In this document: one piece after another, positions 10,557-18,094 of the stretch | Layout: every line of letters starts with the position of its first letter | Position numbering within the stretch: the first letter of the stretch is position 1 | DNA from: CAZONU01 sp965370045 | Lineage (GTDB): Bacteria > Planctomycetota > SZUA-567 > JAKLDR01 | DNA: 27,980 nucleotides | NCBI GenBank assembly: GCA_965370045.1 | Contig: CBDUSI010000056.1 | Location: forward strand, 1 to 27,980 | Direction of reading: 5' to 3' | Translations under genes and position numbers: made by a program | The notes under the pieces: generated by a model | The model's input: the letters and a program-made list of their open reading frames with translations, nothing else | What the model was told of the DNA's origin: nothing | Database searches by the model: none

Positions 10557-10585
10557 ATGATACTTGGCCATTCACCATACGTCAA
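10557..10585 (-). promoter_or_regulatory. Sigma70-like promoter of the small HEAT-repeat gene
   Basis: Minus strand: TTGACG (10585-10580), 17-bp spacer, TATCAT (10562-10557). It lies 37 bp before the ATG at 10520. Just upstream is a perfect 12-bp palindrome, CGTCGCGCGACG (10595-10606), which could be an operator or part of the 3' end of the preceding transcript. No T-tract follows it. Confidence 0.7.
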
Positions 10586-10627
10586 AGGGTTTTCCGTCGC
10601 GCGACGAGACAATAGAGGAAGAGTATC

Positions 10628-11077
10628 TCAGGATTTCTTCCGCCGCTGCTTGCGGGGACGGCCCGGCCTGCGTAAGACGGGGGGGGGATCTGTGAGCGGC
10701 GCAACCGCTCGACTCATCTTCTCCATATTCTTCTTGCGCGCCTTGAATACCGTCGCACACTTCTCGGCGAATCGCAGAAAGGCGGCGTTGGCCAGGGTCT
10801 GCCGCAGCCTCCTGCTGGGCTTCAGGCCTTGAGCTTCCAGTTCCTCGGCGAGCCGGGCGGTGTGGGCATCCTTGTTCTCTACGAAGAAGTAGATAGTAGG
10901 CACACCCAAGACCTCGGCCAACTTCTCCAGCGTCTCTTCCCGAAAGCCCTGTACACCATTCTCCAAGCGGGATATCTGGGCGATGGAAAGCTTGGCCTTC
11001 TTGCCCAGAGTAATGGTGGTAAAGCCCATCTTCGTCCTGAGCTCTCGGATCTTCTTGCCGATAGCTTTCTGATCCAT
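10628..11077 (-). CDS. XRE-family regulator with a basic AT-hook-like C-terminus
   Basis: 149 residues. Residues 5-60 are a classic HTH_XRE domain (IGKKIRELRTKMGF..., then KAKLSIAQISRLENGVQGF, then LEKLAEVLGVPTIYFF). The middle (about 65-120) is helical and basic. The tail, about residues 134-149, reads RRPGRPRKQRRKK and contains the GRP core of an AT-hook, which binds the minor groove. The combination suggests a DNA-binding repressor with extra non-specific affinity. It is transcribed divergently from the large HEAT gene at 11452 and could control that gene and itself; that is inference from position. SD GGGGGA precedes the ATG at 11077. Confidence 0.88.
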   Translation of the reverse strand: MDQKAIGKKIRELRTKMGFTTITLGKKAKLSIAQISRLENGVQGFREETLEKLAEVLGVPTIYFFVENKDAHTARLAEELEAQGLKPSRRLRQTLANAAFLRFAEKCATVFKARKKNMEKMSRAVAPLTDPPPVLRRPGRPRKQRRKKS

Positions 11078-11114
11078 GGAGTCCCCCGCGATTCAAAGGC
11101 CCATCTTGAAGGGG

Positions 11115-11143
11115 AGTCTAAACCTTTCGAGGCTTGCTGGCAA
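11115..11143 (-). promoter_or_regulatory. Sigma70-like promoter of the XRE regulator
   Basis: Minus strand: TTGCCA (11143-11138), 17-bp spacer, TAGACT (11120-11115), ending 38 bp before the ATG at 11077. Confidence 0.6.
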
Positions 11144-11451
11144 GGACCTGCAACGGGCTTGGATGGCTTGAAGGCCCCCACACAAAGTAACCCGGCAGAT
11201 AGGTTTCACTGCTGAAGGAGGCTCGTCAGGCCCTGCTCGCCGACGCGCAACGGGCCTACGAGAAGTCACGGGGCAAGTCCCTGGAACAGCGCTTGCCCAA
11301 GGCCATGGCCTGCGGCGGAAACGAGAATTGCCTTGAACGGAGGGGGCACACAGAGAGAATCGGAACTGGCGAAGACCGTGAAGGCGGTCCAGAGGTGTCA
11401 TCTGGGGTGTCGGCATAATATCGCTGAGCTGGCTTGAGGAGACGTGCGCCG
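11144..11451. other. Divergent intergenic region with a possible short coding remnant
   Basis: About 300 bp between the XRE promoter and the large HEAT gene. On the plus strand 11213-11305 reads as a helical peptide (LKEARQALLADAQRAYEKSR, continuing GKSLEQRLPKA) directly after an in-frame TAG and with no good start codon, so it may be a decayed gene piece. CATAAT at 11414-11419 could be a -10 box for the HEAT gene, but no -35 match was found. A GAGGAGA Shine-Dalgarno (11435-11441) precedes the GTG at 11452. Confidence 0.35.
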
Positions 11452-13728
11452 GTGAGACTCCTGGGACTCGCAGCACTTCTGACTGCATGCGCCACTGCGT
11501 GCCCCCCCGCCCCATGCCGGGCGGCCGAACGCCGCGTCACCGCAAAGAAAGTCCGCAAGCTGGTTGCGCAACTCGGCCATGACCGTTGGAGCGTAAGAGA
11601 AGAGGCCTCCCGCCAGCTGGCCGCCATGGGACCGGCCGTGCTCCCGCTCCTGCCCGACCCGGCGACCCAGAGCGATCTCGAGATCGCCAACAGGATTCGC
11701 GAGCTTCGCCCCGCCGTCTATGGGGTCTTCTTCCCGGCCTCCATCCGAAAGAAGTATCCACAGTGGCCCGATGCGTTCAGGCGCGACAGCGAGGGCTTTC
11801 CCGGCTCCGCTCTGGCCACCGAACTCCAGAAGGGCAAGTGCTGGCCAGCAATGCGAGCGCTGGTCAAATGGGGCAGAAATTGGGGGGCAGTCTACTGGAC
11901 GTCGCGACTATACGCTTCCCGGGAGCCGAGATGGACGGGCACTCGTTGGGCGGATTACGTTCGCAACTGGATTCGCTCCGAGCCCGATCCGTCCGGCGAG
12001 TCCGTCGGGAACTGGTTGTGGATGGGGCGGGAACTCATTCCTCGGCGCAGCCGGACGGCGGCAGCGGTGCTGGCCGCAGAAATGCTGGCCTCCCGAACCC
12101 AGGCCGTGCGCGAGGCCGGCATAGCCCTGACGCGAGAGGCCGGGGATCGCAATCGCACCGGTGAGCTCTTGATCCTGGCCAGCTCGTTGCATCGCGACGA
12201 GGCCAGGAAGGCGCTGTTGGCCGTCGCCCACCTCAGGCGAGGCGGGCCCTTGCCGGGCGTTCGGGACGAACGTCTCCTCACGCTGACGCGGAAGAAGCTG
12301 AAGAACCGTGAACCGGGTCACAAGCAACTGGCCTCGGTTCTGCCGTCACAATTACGAGCCCGGCTCTGGCCGCTCTACATGGAGGCCTTCGGGAAGGACC
12401 TCAAATCTGGTTGGGCGCTGATCGAGTACGAAGACGACCGGTTCTGCTCGGACGTCGGCCAGTTCGCCTGGAAGACACCTGAAGACCGTGCCGCGCTGCG
12501 CCCCTTCCTCAAAAGCAAGAACACGAATGTCCGCGGTGTGGCCGCCTACCTTCTCGGACGATGGAACGACGTCCCCAGCCGCGAGAAGCGCGCGAACATG
12601 CTCAAGACCGATAAGGACCCGGAAGTCCTGCGTCTGGCGATAAACGGGATAACCTGGCACAAGACTCCGTACTTCGTGCCGTTTCTGCGCCCGCATCTCA
12701 GCAGCAAGCACCCGAAGGTCCTGGCCGGCGCGGCCGCAGCCGTCGGCATTTGTGGCGACGAGAAGAGCATCCCCCGGCTGATTGAGCTTCTGAAGGGTGA
12801 CAGCTACCGTGTCAGCGAGCGGGCCGCCATCGGACTGCGACACGTCCCGCGCAGCCGGGTCGGGAATCCCGAGCTTCGGAAGCTTCTGAAGAAGAAGTTG
12901 AGGGAGTCCGGGAAAGATTGGGACAACGACCACAGAGAGTGCGCCTGGCTGCTCGCCAGAATATGCACAGCCGGGGACCTTCCGGAATTCGAGAAGTACG
13001 ACAAGAAGGTAACCTCAAGCAGTGCGTACGATAACGCCCTTGAGCGCCTGGGGAAGAAAGAGCGCAAGTCCCCACCGATTGACAAGGCCGACCACAGATA
13101 TCTCGCGAGAATGACGAAAGCGGGAAACGCCGAAGCTCGTAAGCGGCTGACTGAGTTGATAGACTCAAAATGGGGTCATGCGCAGCTTGATCTGTGTGCC
13201 TCACTCCTGCAACTCGACCTCGGCGCGAGTGGTACTCCCATGCTTCGCGACATGTTCAAGAAAGATCACTGCTCGGCCGAAGGAGCTGCCGCCTTCGTAG
13301 CAGGACGCCAGAGGCGCCGGGAGCTGGTTCCCGACATCATTGCCGCGCTGGACAGATCCGACGCCGGGGCGGGCACGCGCATATGGGCTCTGGGCGAGAT
13401 CGGTGACCGGCGCGCAGTGCACGTTCTGGCTAAGAGGGGCCTCGATCCACGCTGGGTTGTTGAGCTAGTCGACGAAAGTCGCGCGTTCACAGGAGGGAAC
13501 AACCTTTACTACTACCAGGGCTGGCATGCGACAAGGGTCGCCCTACTCGTGGACGTGACGTCCCGGGCTCTCGAGAAGATCACCGGGCACAAGATCAAAG
13601 CATCGACCCCGGAAGAACTCGCCGCAGGCTGGAAGAAGTGGTACGCGAAGCACGGCGGCAAGATACCGCGCGCACCGAAGCCGAAGTGGCTGCTGGAAAT
13701 CGAGCGCAGCCTGAAAACCAAGCGCTAA
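11452..13728 (+). CDS. Exported HEAT-repeat (lipo)protein
   Basis: 758 residues from the GTG at 11452, chosen because GAGGAG lies 10 nt upstream; an in-frame TTG at 11434 has no such site. The N-terminus MRLLGLAALLTACATAC is an export signal. LTAC (residues 10-13) fits a lipobox, though a signal peptidase I site after CRA is also possible. The mature part begins with a HEAT-like unit widespread in planctomycetes (KLVAQLGHDRWSVREEASRQ, then LAAMGPAVLPLL). More HEAT/PBS-type units follow (PFLRPHLSSKHPKVLAGAAA; IPRLIELLKGDSYRVSERAA; ALGEIGDRRAVHVLAKRG). It ends with a W-rich tail (AAGWKKWYAKH). It probably works as a periplasmic or surface scaffold. No catalytic motif is seen and the partner is unknown. 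It is followed by about 290 bp without a solid gene, where the mobile element probably begins. Confidence 0.88.
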   Translation: MRLLGLAALLTACATACPPAPCRAAERRVTAKKVRKLVAQLGHDRWSVREEASRQLAAMGPAVLPLLPDPATQSDLEIANRIRELRPAVYGVFFPASIRKKYPQWPDAFRRDSEGFPGSALATELQKGKCWPAMRALVKWGRNWGAVYWTSRLYASREPRWTGTRWADYVRNWIRSEPDPSGESVGNWLWMGRELIPRRSRTAAAVLAAEMLASRTQAVREAGIALTREAGDRNRTGELLILASSLHRDEARKALLAVAHLRRGGPLPGVRDERLLTLTRKKLKNREPGHKQLASVLPSQLRARLWPLYMEAFGKDLKSGWALIEYEDDRFCSDVGQFAWKTPEDRAALRPFLKSKNTNVRGVAAYLLGRWNDVPSREKRANMLKTDKDPEVLRLAINGITWHKTPYFVPFLRPHLSSKHPKVLAGAAAAVGICGDEKSIPRLIELLKGDSYRVSERAAIGLRHVPRSRVGNPELRKLLKKKLRESGKDWDNDHRECAWLLARICTAGDLPEFEKYDKKVTSSSAYDNALERLGKKERKSPPIDKADHRYLARMTKAGNAEARKRLTELIDSKWGHAQLDLCASLLQLDLGASGTPMLRDMFKKDHCSAEGAAAFVAGRQRRRELVPDIIAALDRSDAGAGTRIWALGEIGDRRAVHVLAKRGLDPRWVVELVDESRAFTGGNNLYYYQGWHATRVALLVDVTSRALEKITGHKIKASTPEELAAGWKKWYAKHGGKIPRAPKPKWLLEIERSLKTKR

Positions 13729-13865
13729 GCGCGGAAGGCGAGCTCCCGCTCGAACGTGATCGGCCGACTCAGGGGCGAGACACACGGCATTCCATATTCA
13801 TGTATCGCCGCCAACAGGCCGTTCGCGGAGCGACGGAAGCATGTAGGGCTCTAAGTGAGTAGGGA

Positions 13866-13931
13866 CGCTCACATGAGCGCTACATGGAGCTCTATGTGAG
13901 CAGTTTCACTCAGGTGAGTACTCACGTGAGT
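13866..13931. promoter_or_regulatory. Cluster of overlapping CTCA/TGAG palindromes (operator or iteron array)
   Basis: Four inverted repeats of the same half-site lie within 66 bp: CGCTCACATGAGCG (13866-13879), ACTCAGGTGAGT (13908-13919), GTGAGTACTCAC (13914-13925, perfect) and ACTCACGTGAGT (13920-13931, perfect). An imperfect one centred on GAGCTC lies at 13884-13897, and a lone GTGAG half-site lies near 13855. They sit upstream of the truncated phage ORF and the primase gene. That position fits an operator or a replication-initiator binding array. The binding protein is unknown. Confidence 0.6.
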
Positions 13932-14016
13932 AGATCTGCTACCGACGAACCGGAGGGCCGAGCGGGTAATAACCCTTTAGCGGGGGGCAGGTCTTCCCCG
14001 CCTGAAAGGAACCGCA

Positions 14017-14331
14017 GTGGCCGACGATCTCGACACCACCATCCGCGAGAACGCTGAAGGGTCCAGGCGCGTCAAGGTTGACCGAAGAACACCAATATAT
14101 CTCAGCAACATGGGGCCATCGGGCTTCCCCAAGGGCTATGTAACCAGCAGCGGCGGTTGGGGAAAGCCCTGTGGGGGTGCCCGGTCACTTATCTGCTTCC
14201 CGACCTTTCAAGAGGAACAGCGGCGGTGCGGCAAGGGCCGGAATCGCGACAAGTTGCGGACACCTGGGCCCACTCGCGGGAAAGAATCTAGTAGACACAT
14301 GTTGACTCTTGGATCAGGAAAGCGGTGCTGA
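14017..14331 (+). pseudogene. Truncated phage structural-module ORF (N-terminal fragment, then unrelated sequence)
   Basis: It starts at GTG 14017 with AAAGGA upstream. The first about 20 residues (MADDLDTTIRENAEG, then SRRVKVD) match, as I recall it, the N-terminus of a small protein common in tailed-phage head modules next to portal genes, usually continuing with a GDSGSVEQH-like stretch. Here similarity stops after about residue 20 and the rest (GPSGFPKGYVTSSGGWGKPC and on) has no recognisable fold and biased composition. I read it as a decayed 5' end left by a deletion, though the 104-codon frame could still be translated. It overlaps the start of the primase gene. A long inverted repeat lies inside it. 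The family match is from memory, not a search. Confidence 0.5.
14121..14169. repeat. Inverted repeat, 12-bp arms
   Basis: GGGCTTCCCCAA (14121-14132) pairs with TTGGGGAAAGCCC (14157-14169), with a single extra A and a 24-nt loop. It lies inside the decayed ORF and may mark a recombination scar or a transcript hairpin. No T-tract follows. Confidence 0.6.
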
Positions 14332-16670
14332 TGCTGACAACGTTGCCGGATCGGCCTGGGGCCCAAGGCCCTGTGCTCGACATGACTTCCGCGGCCGAGT
14401 TCATCGAGGCCCTCTATGGCGAAGCTCTCTCCGAGAAGCTGCGCACGGGGATATTCACGCTGCCTGACCGCCACACGCGGCACTTCGCATCGAGCGGGCA
14501 GGCAGCCGAGTATGCCCTGGCGCGAGCGACCGATGCCGAGGTCTATTTCCACGTGGGCCTGGCCGGAGGTAACTTCGGACACCGCAGCAGCGCCACGGAC
14601 ATAGCTGCAATCGCGGGCGTGTGGGCGGATATAGATCTGACCGCTCCCTGGCGAGCCGACAAGCCCCTGCCGGCCACGGTGGAGGAGGCCTGCCGGGTCA
14701 TCGCGAAGCTTCCGTTTCTGCCGACGGTCCTGGTCGAGAGCGGTCATGGCTTGCATGCCTATTGGCTCTTCAAAGAGCCGTGGGTCTTCGAGTCCGGGGA
14801 TGAGCAGAAGCGGGCCATGCGCGCCGCCCGGGGCTGGCACAAGCTGGTTTCGGCCGTGGCCGCCGAGCTTGGCTGGTTTCTTGAGAACCTGGGCGACTTG
14901 GCGCGGGTATTGCGCCTGCCCGGGACCATCAACCACAAGGACCCGGCCAACCCGGTCGAGGTGAGGGTTCTCGATCACCACGAGGAGCGGCGCTACAACC
15001 CCGACGACTTCGAGCCCTACATGGCCGCCGAAGAGGAAACGCTTCACACCAGCGGTCCGGCGTCCGAATGCAGCGACGAGGTCCTGGCCAGGGCGGTGAA
15101 GTATCTGGAGGCCATGCCGGAGGCGGTGAGCGGTCAGGGCGGGCACAGCGCGACCTACGCGGCGGCCACTGTGCTGGTGCACGGTTTCGGCCTTCCGCCG
15201 GAGCGGGCGCTTGATCTGCTGATCGAGGGCTACAACCCCCGCTGCCGGCCGCCGTGGAGCGAGAAGGAACTCCGGCACAAGGTCGAGGACGCGGCAAAGA
15301 AGGGGCACAGCAAGCCTTACGGCTGGCTGCGCGACGGGGAAAGGTCCTCCATTGCGGACGGCGTGGACCTGTCGGCGTTCATGGCCGCGCCGAAGGAGAG
15401 GGCGCCGGAGCCGTCGCCCGAAGATCCCGGTCCCATGCCCGCCGAGCTCCTGCGCGTACCGGGGTTCGTCTCCGAGGTCATGGACCACAATCAGGAGACC
15501 GCGCCGTACCCCAACCAGGTGATGGCCTTCTGCGGCGCCCTGGTGCTCCAGGCGGTGCTCGCCGGCCGCAAGGTGCGCGACGCGGGCGACAACCGCACCA
15601 ATCTCTACGTCCTGGGTCTGGCCAACAGCGGCGCGGGCAAGGACTGGCCCCGGAAGGTCAACCAGCGAATCCTGGTCGAGGCGGGCTTGCCTGAGGTGAT
15701 CGGCGACACATTCGCCAGCGGGGAGGGCCTTGAGGACCGGATGTTCGTCACTCCGGCGGTGCTTTTCCAGAACGACGAGATCGACGGCCTGGTGACCGCG
15801 ATCAGCAAGGGCAGGGAGGTCCGCTACGAGGGTATCATGAACACGCTGCTGAAGTTCTACACTTCTGCGGCGGGTTACTATCCGATGCGCGTGAAGGCCG
15901 GCAAGGATTCCGGCGGGGTCATCGATCAGCCCTGCCTGTGCGTCTTCGGCACGGCCATCCCCAAGCACTACTACGAAGCGTTGAACGAGAAGATGCTCAT
16001 CAACGGCTTCTTCGCGCGAATGCTGATCCTGGAGGCGGGGAAGCGCTCCGCGGGGCAGGAATCCAGCGTTCCGGCTTTGCCGGAGAGCATTCTCTCGACC
16101 ACGCGCCACTGGGCAGACCTGAAGCCCGGCGGCGACGGCAATCTCACTCACTGGCATCCGGTGCCGAAGGTCGTTCCTCATACGGCCGAAGCCAAGCAGG
16201 CGCTTGCTGCCGTCAGGGAACACGCTGACGAGGAGTACTCGAAGGCCGAGAAGCGCGACGACGACGCCGGCATGGCAGTATGGGCCAGGGCGAATGAGAA
16301 GGCCCGGCGCCTGGCGCTGATCTACGCCTGCAGCGAGAACCACCTGGACCCGGTCATCAATGGCCAGGCCGCCGAGTGGGCCGGCAAGTTCGTTGACCAC
16401 CAGACCAGGCGCATGCTCTTCATGGCATCCGAGCACGTAAGCGAGAGCGAGTTCGCTGCGCGCTGCAACGACCTGATTCGCGTGCTGCGCGAGTGGAAGA
16501 GTCGCAAGGGCGACCAGCCCATGCCTGAATGGCAACTGAACCGGAAGCTCAAGTGGAAGCCGCGCGATCACGCCGATGTGCGTGAGGCGCTGATGGCCCA
16601 GGAGCGCATCGACTACAAGCCGGTTCCCACGAAGACCAAACCCCAGAAGCTGTACTGGCTGCTGGACTGA
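14325..16670 (+). CDS. Primase-ATPase replication protein (AEP/RepB-like primase fused to DUF3987-like P-loop domain)
   Basis: 781 residues from GTG 14325; ATG 14331 is an equally plausible start, with AGGAAAG lying upstream of both. Residues about 15-235 look like an archaeo-eukaryotic primase of the RepB-like type: metal-binding DxD at 102-104 (WADIDL), the SGHGLHAYW motif at 139-147, and RLPGTINHKDP at 197-207. Residues about 250-335 (GGHSATYAAATVLV, WSEKELRHKVEDAAKK) resemble the helical PriCT-type domain. Residues about 375-600 resemble DUF3987-type ATPases, with Walker A GLANSGAGKDW (431-441) and Walker B VLFQNDEID (479-487). The C-terminus is helical and ends KLYWLLD. The likely role is priming and unwinding replication of the element, as in phages, plasmids and satellites. 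It sits directly downstream of the palindrome cluster. Confidence 0.88.
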   Translation: MLMLTTLPDRPGAQGPVLDMTSAAEFIEALYGEALSEKLRTGIFTLPDRHTRHFASSGQAAEYALARATDAEVYFHVGLAGGNFGHRSSATDIAAIAGVWADIDLTAPWRADKPLPATVEEACRVIAKLPFLPTVLVESGHGLHAYWLFKEPWVFESGDEQKRAMRAARGWHKLVSAVAAELGWFLENLGDLARVLRLPGTINHKDPANPVEVRVLDHHEERRYNPDDFEPYMAAEEETLHTSGPASECSDEVLARAVKYLEAMPEAVSGQGGHSATYAAATVLVHGFGLPPERALDLLIEGYNPRCRPPWSEKELRHKVEDAAKKGHSKPYGWLRDGERSSIADGVDLSAFMAAPKERAPEPSPEDPGPMPAELLRVPGFVSEVMDHNQETAPYPNQVMAFCGALVLQAVLAGRKVRDAGDNRTNLYVLGLANSGAGKDWPRKVNQRILVEAGLPEVIGDTFASGEGLEDRMFVTPAVLFQNDEIDGLVTAISKGREVRYEGIMNTLLKFYTSAAGYYPMRVKAGKDSGGVIDQPCLCVFGTAIPKHYYEALNEKMLINGFFARMLILEAGKRSAGQESSVPALPESILSTTRHWADLKPGGDGNLTHWHPVPKVVPHTAEAKQALAAVREHADEEYSKAEKRDDDAGMAVWARANEKARRLALIYACSENHLDPVINGQAAEWAGKFVDHQTRRMLFMASEHVSESEFAARCNDLIRVLREWKSRKGDQPMPEWQLNRKLKWKPRDHADVREALMAQERIDYKPVPTKTKPQKLYWLLD

Positions 16671-16948
16671 AGAGAGGCGGCTTTCGAGTGTTGACGCGCA
16701 CCATTCGATCCGAGTTCCGGGAGCCGGGTGCAATACTTGATGTACCTGAAATCTTGCAGTCAAGATTTGAAGGTGCTAAGTCACGTAAGGGCGTGGGTAT
16801 GAGTATAGTAAGAGAGAATATTGATATATTGTATACCTACCCTCATTTCCTTACCTTCGTGAGGGCGCACGGGGCACCCTGCAATACTCGCGGTATTCGC
16901 AAGATTCGATCACGGCCACTCCAGGACCTCATCCGAAAGGAGAGAACG
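16671..16948. promoter_or_regulatory. Regulatory-looking intergenic region with inverted repeats and an AT-rich patch
   Basis: The gap between the primase and the four-Cys gene. It contains a perfect 8-bp-arm inverted repeat with a 4-nt loop (AAATCTTG CAGT CAAGATTT, 16749-16768). A clearly AT-rich stretch follows at about 16800-16835 (TATAGT, TTGATATATT, GTATAC), unusual in this GC-rich window. A second small dyad, AATAC...GTATT, lies at 16883-16897. I could not place a confident -35/-10 pair. An operator or origin-like unwinding element is possible. Confidence 0.45.
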
Positions 16949-17221
16949 ATGCACGGCAACGGGGAAGAGCAGACCTCAACGGAGCAAGCTACGGCGAACG
17001 CGAGGATGTGCTTCGATTGCCGGTTCTTCAGCACGGGGAGATTGAGCCCCCTGACCGAGAAGGATTGGGACGAGGCGCTCCCCGGTGAATGCCGTCGATA
17101 TCCGCCGCAGATCGGCGACATGGTCAAGAACAAGCATGGCGATGAGGAACACTGGTTCGGCGAGTTCCCGAAGGTCATGGCCGGCGAGTGGTGCGGCGAG
17201 TTCGCTGCGCGCGGGGAGTGA
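16949..17221 (+). CDS. Small four-cysteine (putative zinc-binding) protein
   Basis: 90 residues from ATG 16949, chosen because AAAGGAGAG lies just upstream; longer in-frame extensions to 16688 run through AT-rich non-coding sequence. The pattern is C21-x2-C24 (MCFDCRFF), then C48 (GECRRYPP) and C82 (EWCGEF). This CxxC...CRRxPP...WCGEF arrangement is, to my knowledge, recurrent in small uncharacterised proteins of prophages and plasmids and looks like a treble-clef or ribbon-type zinc site. The first 20 residues are Glu/Thr-rich and probably disordered. It is the same strand as the primase. Its role is unknown. Confidence 0.75.
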   Translation: MHGNGEEQTSTEQATANARMCFDCRFFSTGRLSPLTEKDWDEALPGECRRYPPQIGDMVKNKHGDEEHWFGEFPKVMAGEWCGEFAARGE

Positions 17222-17591
17222 AGGCCGTGGCCGGATGCAGTTCCCGTTTGGCCCGTACCGCTCTCGCGGCCATACGCGCGGAGCATGACTGCGTAGGTAC
17301 TACCTTGAAAGCGCGTCGCTTAGAGGGCGTTGGAACCAGTCGCAGTCATAGACAGAGTTTCTTTCGAGAGGCCGTAATCACGCGGCTTATGTACGCATAT
17401 CGCCTGACAACGCCGGATGTCGCCCGGCTGTGTGCTAACAACGCGCTGTCCGGTTACCCCTCCACATGTCCGCCGGGGGCCGCAAGCGCCCCCCAACTTG
17501 CTTTCACGGGACCTGGCCGCCCTGCTCCGAGGGCCGGCGGGGCTCGGCGCTACATGTGTACCGCCGAGGCCTCCTGCCGGGAGGCGGGGGC
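17222..17591 (+). other. 370-bp gap with structured repeats, no gene seen
   Basis: No convincing coding frame. It holds a 9-bp perfect inverted repeat, ATGACTGCG (17285-17293) and CGCAGTCAT (17341-17349). The 47 nt between them contain smaller dyads (AGGTA.TACCT, AAGCG...CGCTT), so a transcript could fold as a branched structure. A GGGGGC/GCCCCC hairpin lies at 17474-17492. Near the end is one copy of a 17-bp repeat (17546-17562). A purine-rich GGGAGGCGGGGG precedes the ATG at 17592. Confidence 0.45.
17546..17562 (+). repeat. 17-bp repeat GGCGCTACATGTGTACC, copy 1
   Basis: Identical to 19336-19352. It lies 30 bp before the start of the wHTH gene; copy 2 lies 78 bp before the zinc-ribbon gene. 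A CGCCGARGC stretch follows in both. It contains the dyad TACA-TG-TGTA. The placement upstream of two same-strand element genes suggests a shared regulator-binding site. Confidence 0.6.
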
Positions 17592-17894
17592 ATGAGCGAG
17601 CGCCGCTGGAAATACGACGAGGTGATCCTCCTGGGCGTGTACTTCGCCGCCTGGGAGATGCCTTCACGGCGCTGCCGGCACCGCGCGCCGGGTATGCGCA
17701 TCGACTTCGGCGGCTGGCTGGGCGGGAAGGCCACCCACGCCGAGTCGGCCTGCATGTCGCGGAACCTGACTTCGCTTGAGGACCGCGGCCTGGCGCTGCG
17801 CCTGCCGGGGCGGCGGGTGGTCTTGACGCTCAGGGGGCTGAGACTGGCCGAGAAGCTGGCTGCCGGTACGCCTCCGGTGGGGGGAGCGGCGTGA
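17592..17894 (+). CDS. Small winged-helix DNA-binding protein
   Basis: 100 residues from ATG 17592. The second half reads like the recognition helix and wing of a MarR/wHTH protein (SACMSRNLTSLEDRGLAL, then RLPGRRVVLTLRGLRLAEKL). The N-terminal part (WKYDEVILLGVYFAAWEMPS) would supply the preceding helices. It probably binds the DNA of the element as a transcription regulator. It is the only gene between the structured gap and the convergent small-gene block. The start was chosen by the purine-rich leader; the same frame extends further upstream only through the repeat region. Confidence 0.7.
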   Translation: MSERRWKYDEVILLGVYFAAWEMPSRRCRHRAPGMRIDFGGWLGGKATHAESACMSRNLTSLEDRGLALRLPGRRVVLTLRGLRLAEKLAAGTPPVGGAA

Positions 17895-18050
17895 GCGCCC
17901 TGAACGCCGCACGTGGCGAGTCGGCCGCAACGCCCAGGCTCGGGCGGTTCGTCGCACACCGCGCAACACGGCGCAACCGTGGGCCTCACGTGGCGGCTGA
18001 GGCGGGTACGGAAGGGAGTTGGCAGAGAGGCGGGCGCAGTGACGACCGAA

Positions 18051-18068
18051 CCCCGGCCGGAGCCGGGG
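18051..18068. terminator. GC-rich hairpin between convergent genes
   Basis: CCCCGGC CGGA GCCGGGG forms a perfect 7-bp stem with a 4-nt loop in the 200-bp space between the wHTH gene (plus, ends 17894) and the HARE-HTH gene (minus, ends 18095). The position suits a bidirectional terminator, but there is no T-tract on either side. Confidence 0.4.
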
Positions 18069-18094
18069 CCGGTACATGGGTAGACCTCGGGGCG

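Noticed and set aside
13732..13860. Minus-strand frame reading LLAAIHEYGMPCVSPLSRPI then TFERELAFRA
   Set aside because: It has no start codon or SD, is only about 43 codons, and no family was recognised. It did not match the expected missing methyltransferase C-terminus.
14208..16763. Long minus-strand open frame (about 850 codons) opposite the primase
   Set aside because: It mirrors the codon pattern of the primase gene, has no recognisable motifs, and the plus-strand gene shows clear catalytic motifs.
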